Source: Desulfosporosinus sp.
GTDB taxonomy: Bacteria > Bacillota > Desulfitobacteriia > Desulfitobacteriales > Desulfitobacteriaceae
Assembly (NCBI GenBank): GCA_003513495.1
Contig: DOPM01000020.1
Location: forward strand, 40,575 to 104,574
Reading direction: 5' to 3'
Length of the DNA: 64,000 nucleotides
Positions 8,902-17,472 of this stretch are shown here, piece after piece. The notes beneath the pieces were generated by a model. That model was not told where the DNA came from, made no database searches, and saw nothing but the letters and a program-made list of their open reading frames with translations. Position numbers and translations under genes: made by a program. Every line of letters begins with the position of its first letter. Position 1 is the first letter of the stretch.

Positions 8902-9858
8902 TTAAGCCCTCCTCTCTGCGAACCGTGCAGAGAGACGCTCATATTCCTGTTCTGCAGATTGCATAATAGCTTGAATAATTTGAGCTGCAGGTTCAATACA
9001 CTTAACCGCTCCGGCCACTTGCCCTGCCATGATCGAACCGTTATCAACATCCCCCTCCACCATGGCTAAGCGCAATTTTCCAACCCCGATTTTCTCAAGT
9101 TCCTCAGCAGGCATCCCTTCCCGTTCATATTGATCCATTTCACGGGTAAAGCGATTATCTAAACAACGAACGGGATGACCCGTTGAACGTCCTGTTATAA
9201 CCGTGGCACGATCTTTAGCTTTAAGAATTCTATCTTTAATTAGAGGAGAAATCGTACATTCTTCTGCACACATAAAGCGCGTTCCCATTTGTACTCCTTC
9301 AGCACCAAGAGCTAAGGCAGCCACCAGCCCCCGTCCATCTACGATCCCACCGGCAGCAATAACCGGGATGTTTACTGCATCAACCACTTGAGGAACCAAG
9401 GGCAACGTTCCAATTTCACCGATATGTCCACCCGACTCCGTTCCTTCAGCGATAAGCGCATCAACGCCCGCCTTTTCGAGACGTTTAGCAAGAGCAACAG
9501 AGGCCACCACTGGAATTATCTTCGTCCCAACGTCTTTAAGCATAGGAACGTATTTTCCGGGATTCCCTGCTCCCGTCGTGATCACTGGTACACGTTCTTC
9601 AAGGATAACCTGCATTACTTCATCCACAAACGGAGACATAAGCATGACGTTTACTCCGTAGGGTTTCTTGGTAATCGCTTTCACTTTGCGGATTTCTTGA
9701 CGCAACCAGTCTGCAGGAGCCTGTCCGGAGCCAATAATCCCTAAACCGCCGCTTTCAGAGACTGCCGCCACTAACTCGCCCGTTGAAACCCATGCCATCC
9801 CACCTTGAAAAATGGGGTATTCAATTCCAATCAGGTCACATATCCTTGTTTTAATCAT
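8902..9858 (-). CDS. fabK: Enoyl-ACP reductase II (FMN-dependent)
   Basis: FMN/NAD(P)H enoyl-ACP reductase that completes each fatty-acid elongation round (318 aa). The N-terminus has YPIFQGGMAWVS. The expected catalytic histidine is H145 in ESGGHIG, and the FMN phosphate loop is AAGGIVDGRG followed by GVQMGTRFMCAEEC. The position inside fabH-fabK-fabD-fabG makes it the bona fide FabK. No fabI is seen in the window. The start overlaps the fabH stop (ATGATTAA). Confidence 0.95.
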   Translation of the reverse strand: MIKTRICDLIGIEYPIFQGGMAWVSTGELVAAVSESGGLGIIGSGQAPADWLRQEIRKVKAITKKPYGVNVMLMSPFVDEVMQVILEERVPVITTGAGNPGKYVPMLKDVGTKIIPVVASVALAKRLEKAGVDALIAEGTESGGHIGEIGTLPLVPQVVDAVNIPVIAAGGIVDGRGLVAALALGAEGVQMGTRFMCAEECTISPLIKDRILKAKDRATVITGRSTGHPVRCLDNRFTREMDQYEREGMPAEELEKIGVGKLRLAMVEGDVDNGSIMAGQVAGAVKCIEPAAQIIQAIMQSAEQEYERLSARFAERRA

Positions 9859-10855
9859 CCATTTTTCCCACTTTCGTCCATTTCAAAACACAAGCTCCCC
9901 AAGTTAATCCTGTTCCAAATCCAACCATCACAATAATATCCCCCTCTTTTATACGTCCCGCTTTGAATGTCTCGTCTAAAGCGACAGGAATAGATGCAGC
10001 TGACATATTTCCATATTTATCTAGATTGACAATCACTTTATCTGGTGAGATACCAAGTCTCTTCACAGCTGCATCGACAATTCGAATATTAGCTTGGTGC
10101 GGAATCAGAAGATCCACATCCTCTTTTTTTAAGCCAGCGTTTTCCAGAACTTTCATGGAAACATCACCCATAACTCGGACGGCAAATTTATAAACTTCCT
10201 TACCTTCCATTTGAAGTGTGTGCATGTTTTTTTCCACGGTTTCTAAACTTGCCGGATACTTTGAACCTCCGGCAGGTTGACTCAGTAACGCCCCCCCAGA
10301 ACCATCTGAACCAAGTTCGTGACCTAAGAACCCAAATCCCTCTTTAACCGGTTGCAGAACCGCTGCCCCGGCACCATCCCCAAAGAGGATACAGGTGGAG
10401 CGGTCTGTCCAGTCCAGCACCTTGCTTAAGGTTTCCCCGCCAATGACGAGAACTGTCTTATACATTCCTGTAGCAACAAACTGGCTGCCGGTCACCACCC
10501 CATAGATAAAACCTGTACATCCTGCTTCTAAGTCAAAGGCTGCAGCATTCCTAGCTCCTAAACGATCTGCTACCAGACATGCAGTGGCCGGAAAAGCGTA
10601 ATCAGGTGTTATCGTAGCCACTATAATCAGATCGACCTCTTCAGGGGCTATCTGAGCATCTTCTAAGGCCTTTAACCCTGCTTGGTAACATAATTCCGAG
10701 ACAGGCATGTCCTTCGGGACAATATGACGCTGCCTGATCCCCGTACGCGATATTATCCATTCATCATTGGTGTCCAAGAATTGTTCCATATCCTTATTTG
10801 TCATAATGTTTTCCGGAACATATGACCCTATCCCCACAATACCCACACTACGCAT
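9851..10855 (-). CDS. fabH: Beta-ketoacyl-ACP synthase III
   Basis: Initiating condensing enzyme that joins acyl-CoA to malonyl-ACP; in Gram-positives it selects the primer and so sets chain branching. The nucleophile Cys is at residue 113 (EAGCTGF), with His in IPHQANIR and Asn in KYGNMSAAS completing the triad. I chose the ATG at 10855 with AGAGG upstream over the TTG one codon earlier. It overlaps fabK and follows plsX by about 35 nt. Confidence 0.96.
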   Translation of the reverse strand: MRSVGIVGIGSYVPENIMTNKDMEQFLDTNDEWIISRTGIRQRHIVPKDMPVSELCYQAGLKALEDAQIAPEEVDLIIVATITPDYAFPATACLVADRLGARNAAAFDLEAGCTGFIYGVVTGSQFVATGMYKTVLVIGGETLSKVLDWTDRSTCILFGDGAGAAVLQPVKEGFGFLGHELGSDGSGGALLSQPAGGSKYPASLETVEKNMHTLQMEGKEVYKFAVRVMGDVSMKVLENAGLKKEDVDLLIPHQANIRIVDAAVKRLGISPDKVIVNLDKYGNMSAASIPVALDETFKAGRIKEGDIIVMVGFGTGLTWGACVLKWTKVGKMDD

Positions 10856-10889
10856 CAATCGCAGCCTCTTTTCCTTTAGTTAACATTTC

Positions 10890-11873
10890 TTACTTAGGCA
10901 GATCTTCACGAATTTGTTCAATTAATTGAACTTGCACACATTCTCGTGCTACTCGAATTGCATTAAAGATCGCCTTCGATTTTGAGCTTCCGTGACAAAT
11001 AATGCTTATTCCATTAACTCCAAGCAAAGGAGCTCCGCCATATTCCGCATAGTCCATCATTTGAGCAATCTCTTTCAATCCTGGTTTGACAGCTAGGGCA
11101 CCCAGCTTGCGAACAATGTTTGAAGTAATCTTCTCCTTAATTTGCTCAAACAATACTCCCGCCAGCCCTTCAGCGGTTTTTAGCAGGATATTTCCTGCAA
11201 ACCCCTCACAAACGACCACATCTGCCCGTCCATAGGGAACATCCCGTCCCTCTACGTTTCCGATAAAATTAATCGGGGCTTCTTTGAGCAATGGATAAGC
11301 TTTCTGGGTTAGTTCATTACCTTTTCCCTCTTCACTTCCTACATTCAGCAGACCTACGCGGGGATTGGGAATCCCTAAGATTTTTGTGGCATAGATACTG
11401 CCCATTTGCGCATATTGGCAAAGATGTGCAGGTGTGGCATCCATATTTGCACCTACATCGAGAATGAGTTTTCCGCCTTCTGATGTTGGAAGAACTGTAA
11501 CAATAGCCGGACGTTCAATTCCCTTAATCCGCCCTAAACCCAAAAGTGCTGCTGCCATTTGTGCTCCTGTACTTCCTGCGCTCACAATAGCATCTGCCTC
11601 GCCTTGCTTAACTAAGCGAGTCGCAACCACAATGGAGGAGTCTTTCTTCTTACGCACGGCGTTGGCAGGATGTTCGTCCATTGCTATAACCTCAGAGGCT
11701 TGAAAGAGGGATACATTTTTAGGCAACGGGCCTGATAGGAAGGTTTGAAGACGCTCCTTTTGCCCAACCAGTATGAGGTGACTATCGGGCCATGCCTCTG
11801 CGGCCATCATTGCCCCTTTGAGGACTTCCTCAGGAGCATAATCCCCACCCATTGCATCGACTGCAATTCTCAT
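10890..11873 (-). CDS. plsX: Phosphate acyltransferase PlsX
   Basis: It makes acyl-phosphate from acyl-ACP, the first step of PlsX/PlsY phospholipid synthesis, at the membrane surface. The 327-aa protein starts MRIAVDAMGGDYAP, diagnostic for the family, and has the GGA/GST-rich core (VSAGSTGA, LDVGANMD). The RBS is GGAGATGGAG, and the start directly abuts the fapR stop, so the two are co-transcribed as in Bacillus. Confidence 0.97.
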   Translation of the reverse strand: MRIAVDAMGGDYAPEEVLKGAMMAAEAWPDSHLILVGQKERLQTFLSGPLPKNVSLFQASEVIAMDEHPANAVRKKKDSSIVVATRLVKQGEADAIVSAGSTGAQMAAALLGLGRIKGIERPAIVTVLPTSEGGKLILDVGANMDATPAHLCQYAQMGSIYATKILGIPNPRVGLLNVGSEEGKGNELTQKAYPLLKEAPINFIGNVEGRDVPYGRADVVVCEGFAGNILLKTAEGLAGVLFEQIKEKITSNIVRKLGALAVKPGLKEIAQMMDYAEYGGAPLLGVNGISIICHGSSKSKAIFNAIRVARECVQVQLIEQIREDLPK

Positions 11874-12461
11874 CTACTCCATCTCCTTTTCCCTTGCACC
11901 TGAAAAATCCTCAATTGCAAAAAGAATCCAATCTCCTCGAAGTACTTCTTCTGATCCAACGCTTACTGATATTTCAACCCAATACTTATTTTGTTTTCGT
12001 TTGAGAACAGTTCCTTTAGCGATAACAACCTCGCCCAATTGAACGGGCCGTTTGAATTTTAACTCAACACTTCCTGTCAAGGCCATTGGTGCATCTACTA
12101 AGGCAATGGCCAGAGAGTTTGCTTGAGCGAACAAGTAATGCCCTCGAGCCACTCTGGCTTTAGTTAAAACCATACTTTCTTCAATCGTCAACCTGGAACA
12201 AGCTTTCTCACCGATCACCAGTTCAATCAACTCACCTATTAATTCCTGATCATCTAAAGTTTTCAAAGTCGAGTACGCTTCTTGGGCAACTGCGCGGGTT
12301 CGTTCCCGTAGTTCAGGAATTCCCAATTCACCGCGATCTAAACGAATGGTTGAGACACTCACCTTAAACCGCTCGGAGAGCTCCTCATCTGTAAAAAATG
12401 GGTTCTCAGAAAGTGCTTCCTCTAATAGTTTACGGCGTTCTTCTTTACTATATCGAGCCAT
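11874..12461 (-). CDS. fapR: Fatty-acid biosynthesis repressor FapR
   Basis: Malonyl-CoA-responsive repressor of fatty-acid and phospholipid genes (195 aa). The N-terminal winged helix-turn-helix is at about residues 1-60 (FTDEELSERFKVSVSTIRLDR), followed by a C-terminal hot-dog fold that binds malonyl-CoA. It is the first gene of the fapR-plsX-fabHKDG-acpP operon and presumably autoregulates it. I looked for the FapR dyad (TTAGTACCN-type) upstream and did not find a convincing one. The RBS is GGTGAT. Confidence 0.93.
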   Translation of the reverse strand: MARYSKEERRKLLEEALSENPFFTDEELSERFKVSVSTIRLDRGELGIPELRERTRAVAQEAYSTLKTLDDQELIGELIELVIGEKACSRLTIEESMVLTKARVARGHYLFAQANSLAIALVDAPMALTGSVELKFKRPVQLGEVVIAKGTVLKRKQNKYWVEISVSVGSEEVLRGDWILFAIEDFSGAREKEME

Positions 12462-12832
12462 CTATATCACCATTTCTCACCTTGCATTTTTCTAAGCTCT
12501 AGTTTCTAGCACGTCACACATACCATCTAATAATGAACCAATATGAGTGAGTTACAAAGCCCTGGTTCGAACTTCGTGCATCGTACTTCGAGCTTCGATT
12601 TATGACCTGGTCACAATTATAAACTATCTTAGGACGCTTATCAAGAAATAACCCTGTCGAAAGGGAAAGAAATGATAAAAGCACTAAAGCACCGTCTCCT
12701 GTCATGGGGACGACCGAAGGATCTAGATTCTTCGCTGCGCTCAGAACGGCCTTGATTCATACTTAATGTCCTGTCAGAAGAATTGAGTTGGTTGATTCGT
12801 GGTGCCGCAAAGCGACATGTAAGTCTAATATA
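12462..12832. other. Intergenic region upstream of fapR with repeat remnants
   Basis: No gene is supported here. The strip must hold the fapR promoter, but no clear -35/-10 pair or FapR operator stands out. 12561-12600 is a TTCGA-type degenerate repeat. 12690-12780 resembles a decayed copy of the GTCATCCTGA..GAAGGATCT element (compare 43784-43850). Confidence 0.5.
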
Positions 12833-12874
12833 CTAAAAAAAACCATAGGGACAAATTCTTTAATTGCCCTATGG
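12833..12874 (-). terminator. Terminator downstream of rpmF
   Basis: Arms 12843-12850 and 12867-12874 (CCATAGGG/CCCTATGG) form an 8-bp stem. On the minus strand it is followed by an uninterrupted run of eight T residues (12835-12842). It probably ends the yceD-rpmF transcript. Confidence 0.8.
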
Positions 12875-12907
12875 AAAATTATACGGTTATATGTTCCGAA
12901 AGGCATA

Positions 12908-12955
12908 AAGGAGCGACAAAGGACTCTTCTTATGAAGAGTCCTTTGTCGCTCCTT
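12908..12955 (-). repeat. 22-bp perfect inverted repeat after rpmF
   Basis: Arms 12908-12929 and 12934-12955 pair perfectly over 22 bp with the 4-nt loop TTAT. It starts 9 nt downstream of the rpmF stop. Only a short T run (TTTAT) follows on the minus strand and a stronger terminator lies 35 nt further on, so it may be a 3'-end stabiliser or a backup terminator. Confidence 0.75.
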
Positions 12956-12964
12956 AGTGCAAAC

Positions 12965-13144
12965 CTATGATTCAATAGCAATAACTGCCTTAGAATTATA
13001 AAACCCACAACTAGGGCAAATATAATGCGGCATTTTTGGTTTATGGCATTGGGGGCATTCGATGTGGTTTGGTGCAGTTAGTTTCCACATAGCCCGACGT
13101 TTACGTACCCTTGATTTTGATTGTCGATGTTGCGGAACACCCAT
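12965..13144 (-). CDS. rpmF: 50S ribosomal protein L32
   Basis: Short 59-aa ribosomal protein of the large subunit. It starts MGVPQHRQSKSRVRKRRA and has the zinc-binding pairs CPQCH and CPSCG (C30, C33, C43, C46), so this is the zinc form of L32. The ATG follows AAAGGGGGTG by 7 nt. It is 32 nt downstream of yceD, the conserved pair in most bacteria. It is followed by a 22-bp hairpin and a terminator. Confidence 0.96.
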   Translation of the reverse strand: MGVPQHRQSKSRVRKRRAMWKLTAPNHIECPQCHKPKMPHYICPSCGFYNSKAVIAIES

Positions 13145-13176
13145 AATTACACCCCCTTTATGTTTTCTGAACTTAA

Positions 13177-13686
13177 TCAGTCATTGGATTGCCACTTGGC
13201 CAGTGCTGCTAACCGGGGGTCAATTACTCCTTCCCCACAATTGCATGGGGTAAGATTTCTATTCGCACCACAGTTTGGGCATAGCCCTTGACACTCTACT
13301 GAGCAAATAAACTTCATCGGTAAAGCTAACACAATTTGTTCAAAAATTCGATCGGTAATATCGATGTCATCTTTGTCTAAAATGAGTGCAGTCTCCAGGA
13401 GATCCTCTGTTGCTAAGGTTCGAAAGGCCCATTCGTCTTCGTAGGGAAGTTCTATTGAGTATTCGAACGATTCCAAACAGCGTCCACACGTTGCTTTAAG
13501 CTTTGTGTGTATAGTTCCTTTGACTAACATTGCTCTACTGGTGTTATTTACTTGAAGTTGCACGTGTACCGGTGCTTGAAATGAGAGGGCCTCAATTCCC
13601 AAATCGAAAGCAGAAAAGTCTTCCACTAAATCATAATGGACACTTTCACCGCCACTAAGACGAACCTGGGCTACATTCACTTTCAT
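13177..13686 (-). CDS. yceD: YceD/DUF177 family protein
   Basis: Conserved 169-aa protein of the DUF177 family that almost always precedes rpmF. It is linked to large-subunit rRNA accumulation in some organisms; the molecular role is not established. Cysteine pairs CGRC and CSVECQGLCPNC, plus a closing CNC, suggest zinc binding. I start it at 13686 (MKVNVAQVRL) because GGGGTGG lies just upstream; an ATG seven codons earlier has no good RBS. Confidence 0.88.
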   Translation of the reverse strand: MKVNVAQVRLSGGESVHYDLVEDFSAFDLGIEALSFQAPVHVQLQVNNTSRAMLVKGTIHTKLKATCGRCLESFEYSIELPYEDEWAFRTLATEDLLETALILDKDDIDITDRIFEQIVLALPMKFICSVECQGLCPNCGANRNLTPCNCGEGVIDPRLAALAKWQSND

Positions 13687-13777
13687 ATTTACCACCCCAA
13701 TACACATTCATTATTATAGTTGGCACATTTTTCTTTGTCAAGGAAAACTCTTTACACATTTTGTAGCATTTACATCT

Positions 13778-13801
13778 AGGGGCAATTTAATGAATGCCCC
13801 T
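13778..13801 (-). terminator. Hairpin at the ackA stop codon
   Basis: Arms 13778-13784 and 13795-13801 (AGGGGCA/TGCCCCT) overlap the TAG of ackA. No T tract follows on the minus strand, so termination efficiency is uncertain. Confidence 0.4.
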
Positions 13802-14993
13802 ACAAGATTAAGTCATGGGTTTCTAGGGCAATCATCAGTTCTTCGTTCGTAGGAATGACTAGTACACGACAGCGAGCGTTTGGCTTGGAAACATCTACTT
13901 CTTCACTTCTAACCTTATTTTTCTCGCGATCCAGGTCAACTCCTATATAATCCAAGTTATTACAGATGGCTTCTCGCATTTCTGCAGAGTTTTCTCCAAC
14001 TCCCGCGGTAAATATAATTCCATCCACTCCACCCAAAACAGCCGCATAAGAGCCAATAAACTGCCGAACGTCATGGTCAAAAATATCTAAAGCGAGTCTT
14101 GCCCGAGGATTTCCTTGTGCCGCAGCCACTTCAATATCTCTAAAATCACTGCTTATCCCCGAAACCCCTAAGGCACCACATTTCTTGTTCAGAAAATCAT
14201 TCATTTGATCCACCGTAAGATTCTCTTTGTTCATGATATAGGTAACAATCGCTGGATCCAAAGCACCTGAGCGTGTTCCCATCATAAGCCCGTCCAAAGG
14301 AGTAAAGCCCATGGAGGTTTCAATGGATTTTCCTCCTCGAATAGCACATATCGAGGCGCCATTACCTAAGTGACAACTGATAAGTTTTAGCTCACTAAGA
14401 GGTCTCTGAAGAAGAACTGCTGCCCGTTGACTGACATATTTATGAGACGTCCCATGGAAACCATATTTCCGTATTCCATACTTTTTATAATACTCATAAG
14501 GCAAGCCGTAAATATAACTTTTAGGGTGCATGGTTTGGTGAAAGGCCGTGTCAAACACAGCCACTTGAGGAACTCCTGGCATCATTTTTTGACAAGCTAC
14601 AATCCCTGCTATATTGGGGGGATTGTGAAGAGGTGCAAGCTCGACACATTCTTCGAGTGCTTCCATAACGGCATAATCAATAAGAACGGACTTCGAGAAT
14701 TTTTCTCCTCCATGAACCACGCGATGTCCGATTCCACAGATCTCCTTCAAATCTTTAATGGCACCGTATTGTGGAGAAATCAAGGCCTCCAATACAAGTT
14801 TGATAGCTACAGTATGATCTGTAATTTCCGCCTTAATAATTTCTTTTTCGCCAGAGCTCGTGCGATGAGTAAGCACTGACCCATCGAGGCCAATTCGTTC
14901 TACTAAACCTTTTCCGACAGCATTCTTCGTGGCCATGTCAATTACTTGATATTTTAGCGAAGAGCTTCCACAATTGATAACAAGAATCTTCAT
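13800..14993 (-). CDS. ackA: Acetate kinase
   Basis: Reversible ATP + acetate to acetyl-phosphate conversion (397 aa), the ATP-yielding step when acetyl-CoA is turned into acetate. ASKHA-fold motifs are visible: NCGSSSLKY near the N-terminus, GHRVVHGGE, FDTAFHQTM with the catalytic Asp, HLGNGAS and GENSAEMR. Length is normal. The RBS AAAGGGG precedes the ATG. No pta is adjacent. If acetaldehyde from the sulfonate lyase is oxidised to acetyl-CoA, this enzyme could harvest ATP, but that link is inference. Confidence 0.97.
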   Translation of the reverse strand: MKILVINCGSSSLKYQVIDMATKNAVGKGLVERIGLDGSVLTHRTSSGEKEIIKAEITDHTVAIKLVLEALISPQYGAIKDLKEICGIGHRVVHGGEKFSKSVLIDYAVMEALEECVELAPLHNPPNIAGIVACQKMMPGVPQVAVFDTAFHQTMHPKSYIYGLPYEYYKKYGIRKYGFHGTSHKYVSQRAAVLLQRPLSELKLISCHLGNGASICAIRGGKSIETSMGFTPLDGLMMGTRSGALDPAIVTYIMNKENLTVDQMNDFLNKKCGALGVSGISSDFRDIEVAAAQGNPRARLALDIFDHDVRQFIGSYAAVLGGVDGIIFTAGVGENSAEMREAICNNLDYIGVDLDREKNKVRSEEVDVSKPNARCRVLVIPTNEELMIALETHDLIL

Positions 14994-15060
14994 TTTTTAT
15001 ATACCCCTTTGTCTCAAATCGCGAGGGGGGTAAATTCCCCCACCGAAGTCTCAATGTTTC

Positions 15061-15079
15061 AACTTTGTTGAACAAAGTT
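15061..15079. promoter_or_regulatory. Operator-like perfect palindrome upstream of ackA
   Basis: AACTTTGTT-G-AACAAAGTT is a perfect 9+1+9 dyad about 70 nt before the ackA start, in an otherwise AT-rich leader. It has the shape of a homodimer repressor site. A G/C-only hairpin (GGGGG..CCCCC at about 15025-15041) lies between it and the gene. Regulator unknown. Confidence 0.4.
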
Positions 15080-15232
15080 GGCTTTCCGATCTCAAAGTAA
15101 CCTTTACAATAGTAATAAATATAGTCTTCCCTAAAAACGTATTTTTCACTTAATTTTTATTACTATTTCTTTCCACAAGGTTAATCTTTGCCATTAAAGA
15201 GTTTAGCATACAATCCAAGGTTTTTTAACCCC

Positions 15233-15997
15233 TTACGCCATTATTCTCTTAATCTCAGAACATTTAGTCAATGCAGCATGCCTGCCAAGCCGGATTCCTT
15301 CTTCTGCTAGGTCAAACTGGAAACTTCCAATATGTCCAATGTCCGGTTGTATGAGCAGATCTGCACCATGACAATGGGCACGAAACACTTCATCTTCGAG
15401 AATTTCGATGGATTGCAACAAAATATCCATTGCGCTGCTTAATTTATTCATTCGTCCTTTTTTGACATCGACTGCTATAACCTTCTCTGCTCCCATATCT
15501 CGAGCAATGTTTACTGGTAAACGATTCTTAACAGCACCGTCCACTAAGAGATGTCCTTGATAATAATATGGTTTGAAAAATCCGGGGATCGAAATACTTG
15601 CTCGAACGGCCTGGGCAACGCTCCCCTCTCGAAATACGACAAGCTCCCCTGTTTCGATATCTGTGGCCACAATTGCTAAGGGAATTTTGAGATCGGCAAA
15701 GGACATATCCTTTGTTAATAGGCGGATCACTTCAAGAATCCTATCCCCTTTTATTAGCCCTCCCTTAGAAACCGCTGGGTCCAATATTTTCTTAGCAAAC
15801 CCTGGATAGGTCAACAGTCGCTCTATACGATAAAGATCCATTCCCGCACACCATAAAGCACCGAATATAGCTCCTGCACTACATCCGACGACAAGGTCCA
15901 TACTTATCTTTTCCTCGTCCAGCACTTGTAAAAACCCTAAGTGGGCAAATCCTCGCGCACCTCCCGCACCCAGTACAAGTCCTATTTTTGGATTCAT
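15233..15997 (-). CDS. Patatin-like phospholipase (RssA/YchK family)
   Basis: Predicted acyl hydrolase of 254 aa with the patatin catalytic dyad. The glycine-rich oxyanion loop GAGGARG is at residues 10-16, nucleophile S40 is in GCSAG, and the aspartate is in VDGAVKN. Substrate is unknown; relatives are lipid acyl hydrolases. I start at 15997 (MNPKIGLVLG) with GGGAGGG upstream; the longer reading frame adds 12 residues unlike the family. It is divergent from ylbJ. Confidence 0.88.
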   Translation of the reverse strand: MNPKIGLVLGAGGARGFAHLGFLQVLDEEKISMDLVVGCSAGAIFGALWCAGMDLYRIERLLTYPGFAKKILDPAVSKGGLIKGDRILEVIRLLTKDMSFADLKIPLAIVATDIETGELVVFREGSVAQAVRASISIPGFFKPYYYQGHLLVDGAVKNRLPVNIARDMGAEKVIAVDVKKGRMNKLSSAMDILLQSIEILEDEVFRAHCHGADLLIQPDIGHIGSFQFDLAEEGIRLGRHAALTKCSEIKRIMA

Positions 15998-16068
15998 CGA
16001 TTTTCCCTCCCCATGACTTCTAGGGCCCGGCATTCCTCCATATAAATTATGAAGGAAGGTGTTTATTC

Positions 16069-17220
16069 ATGTCCAACGTTGCCCGTGTCCTTACCTTAAG
16101 CTTATTGGCCCTTGGGATGTTCATTTACCCACAGGAAGTGCTAAGCTCTGCAGGAGGAGGCTTGACCCTATGGTGGCGCTTCGTCCTCCCTGCCTTACTC
16201 CCTTTTTTCATTCTTTCCGAACTCTTAATGGCCTCAGGATTTGTTCATTTTCTCGGTGTCCTTCTAGAATCCTTCATGCGTCCAGTTTTTCGTCTTCCTG
16301 GCAAAGCCGCTTTTGTTGTAGCCATGGGCTATACTTCGGGATTTCCTATGGGAGCGGTGCTAACTGCCCGGCTTCGCAATGACGGAGAAATAACCCGAGA
16401 GGAAGGGGAGCGTCTCTTAGCATTTACTAATAATCCCAGTCCTGGTTTTATGTTCGGAGCCGTTGCCTCTGGTATGCTGGGAAAACCAGCCCTTGGTATT
16501 TTATTAGCTGGCTCCGTCTATCTCGCTAACTTAATCGTTGGCTTTCTTTTCAGGTTTTACAGGGTTACACCCAACTCTCAACAAAGTTCTACATTTCCCT
16601 CGTTTAAACGCGCATGGCGAGAAATGAAAAACGCTCAGAACAGGGACACTCGCACCTTTGGTCAAGTTCTTGGGGATGCCATCAAGCAAAGCACAAATAC
16701 CGTGCTGATGGTAGCCGGTTTTATGGCTTTTTTTTCAGTAATACTTCGGCTTTTAAATCTCTGGCATATTCCCTTACTATTAGCGACTATTGGGCATAGT
16801 ATCATTCGAATCATTCAAATACCCGTTCTTCAAGCTTTATTTAACGGACTATTTGAAATGACCTTAGGATGTCAGGAAGCGATCCAAGCCCTTTCCTTAC
16901 TTGATCAGCAAGTAGCCCTTCTTTCTCTACTTATGGGCTGGGGGGGATTGTCCGTCTTTGCTCAAGTCGCTGGATTAATCAGCGGCACAGACTTGCGCTT
17001 CTCCTCATTTTTGATTGCTAGGACACTTCACGCACTTATTGCCCTCGGGCTGAGTCAGCTCTTTCTATTCGTTGCAAAGGTTCCTGCCTCAACCATACCT
17101 GTCCAACTTCCGGACCCATCTGCTTATTTCTGGAACACTTGGCACTTAAGTTCTTATGTATTTATCGGATGTATGTTCCTTCTAGTCGTTCTCGCTTTGA
17201 TACGATTTCGCCCTTCGTAA
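16069..17220 (+). CDS. ylbJ: Sporulation integral membrane protein YlbJ
   Basis: Polytopic membrane protein of 383 aa, with about eight to ten hydrophobic segments, needed for spore cortex formation in Bacillus, where it is mother-cell expressed. It has gate-domain features: LPALLPFFILSELLMASG near residues 40-60, GYTSGFPMGAVL near 92-104 and NNPSPGFMFG near 123-132. It lies beside a coiled-coil protein and rsmD, a neighbourhood also seen in Bacillus (ylbH-ylbJ). Its presence supports an endospore former. Confidence 0.9.
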   Translation: MSNVARVLTLSLLALGMFIYPQEVLSSAGGGLTLWWRFVLPALLPFFILSELLMASGFVHFLGVLLESFMRPVFRLPGKAAFVVAMGYTSGFPMGAVLTARLRNDGEITREEGERLLAFTNNPSPGFMFGAVASGMLGKPALGILLAGSVYLANLIVGFLFRFYRVTPNSQQSSTFPSFKRAWREMKNAQNRDTRTFGQVLGDAIKQSTNTVLMVAGFMAFFSVILRLLNLWHIPLLLATIGHSIIRIIQIPVLQALFNGLFEMTLGCQEAIQALSLLDQQVALLSLLMGWGGLSVFAQVAGLISGTDLRFSSFLIARTLHALIALGLSQLFLFVAKVPASTIPVQLPDPSAYFWNTWHLSSYVFIGCMFLLVVLALIRFRPS

Positions 17221-17263
17221 TCTCTATTAAGAAAAACGCTACGCGTCTTTTATACATGTCTTT

Positions 17264-17348
17264 GCTATGAAAGCAACTTAAGCACTGTGTCATCCTGAAG
17301 AGGTACGACTCAAGGGTCTAGATCCTTCGCTAGCACTCAGGATGACAC
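17264..17348. repeat. Dispersed repeat (GCTATGAAAGCAACT ... GTCATCCTGA type)
   Basis: 17264-17278 (GCTATGAAAGCAACT) is followed by a 12-bp perfect inverted repeat, 17287-17298 (GTGTCATCCTGA) and 17337-17348 (TCAGGATGACAC), enclosing GATCCTTCGCTAGC. Related copies are at 18926-18965, 53576-53605 (left part only) and 43784-43850 (inverted-repeat part). The arrangement suggests a non-autonomous mobile or palindromic element. Confidence 0.65.
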
Positions 17349-17446
17349 TGTACTAAGTCATACTGAACCTAGTGAAGTATCTTGACCCAACATTATTTTT
17401 CCATCCCTCAATGATGTTGCTCATGCAGCATGAAAGTCTGATAAGT

Positions 17447-17472
17447 ATAAAAAAGAGTGAGATTACTCACTC
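17447..17472 (-). terminator. Terminator of the coiled-coil gene
   Basis: Arms 17455-17461 and 17466-17472 (GAGTGAG/CTCACTC) with the 4-nt loop ATTA; the minus strand continues TTTTTTATAC. The stem overlaps the stop codon of the gene above it. Confidence 0.85.

Noticed and set aside
12462..12560. FapR operator upstream of fapR
   Set aside because: No stretch matches the TTAGTACC-type dyad well enough; regulation is expected from family knowledge but not shown.
12763..13008. 81-codon minus-strand frame overlapping the rpmF 3' end
   Set aside because: It reads through the 22-bp inverted repeat and the terminator in a different frame from rpmF, which is clearly the real gene.
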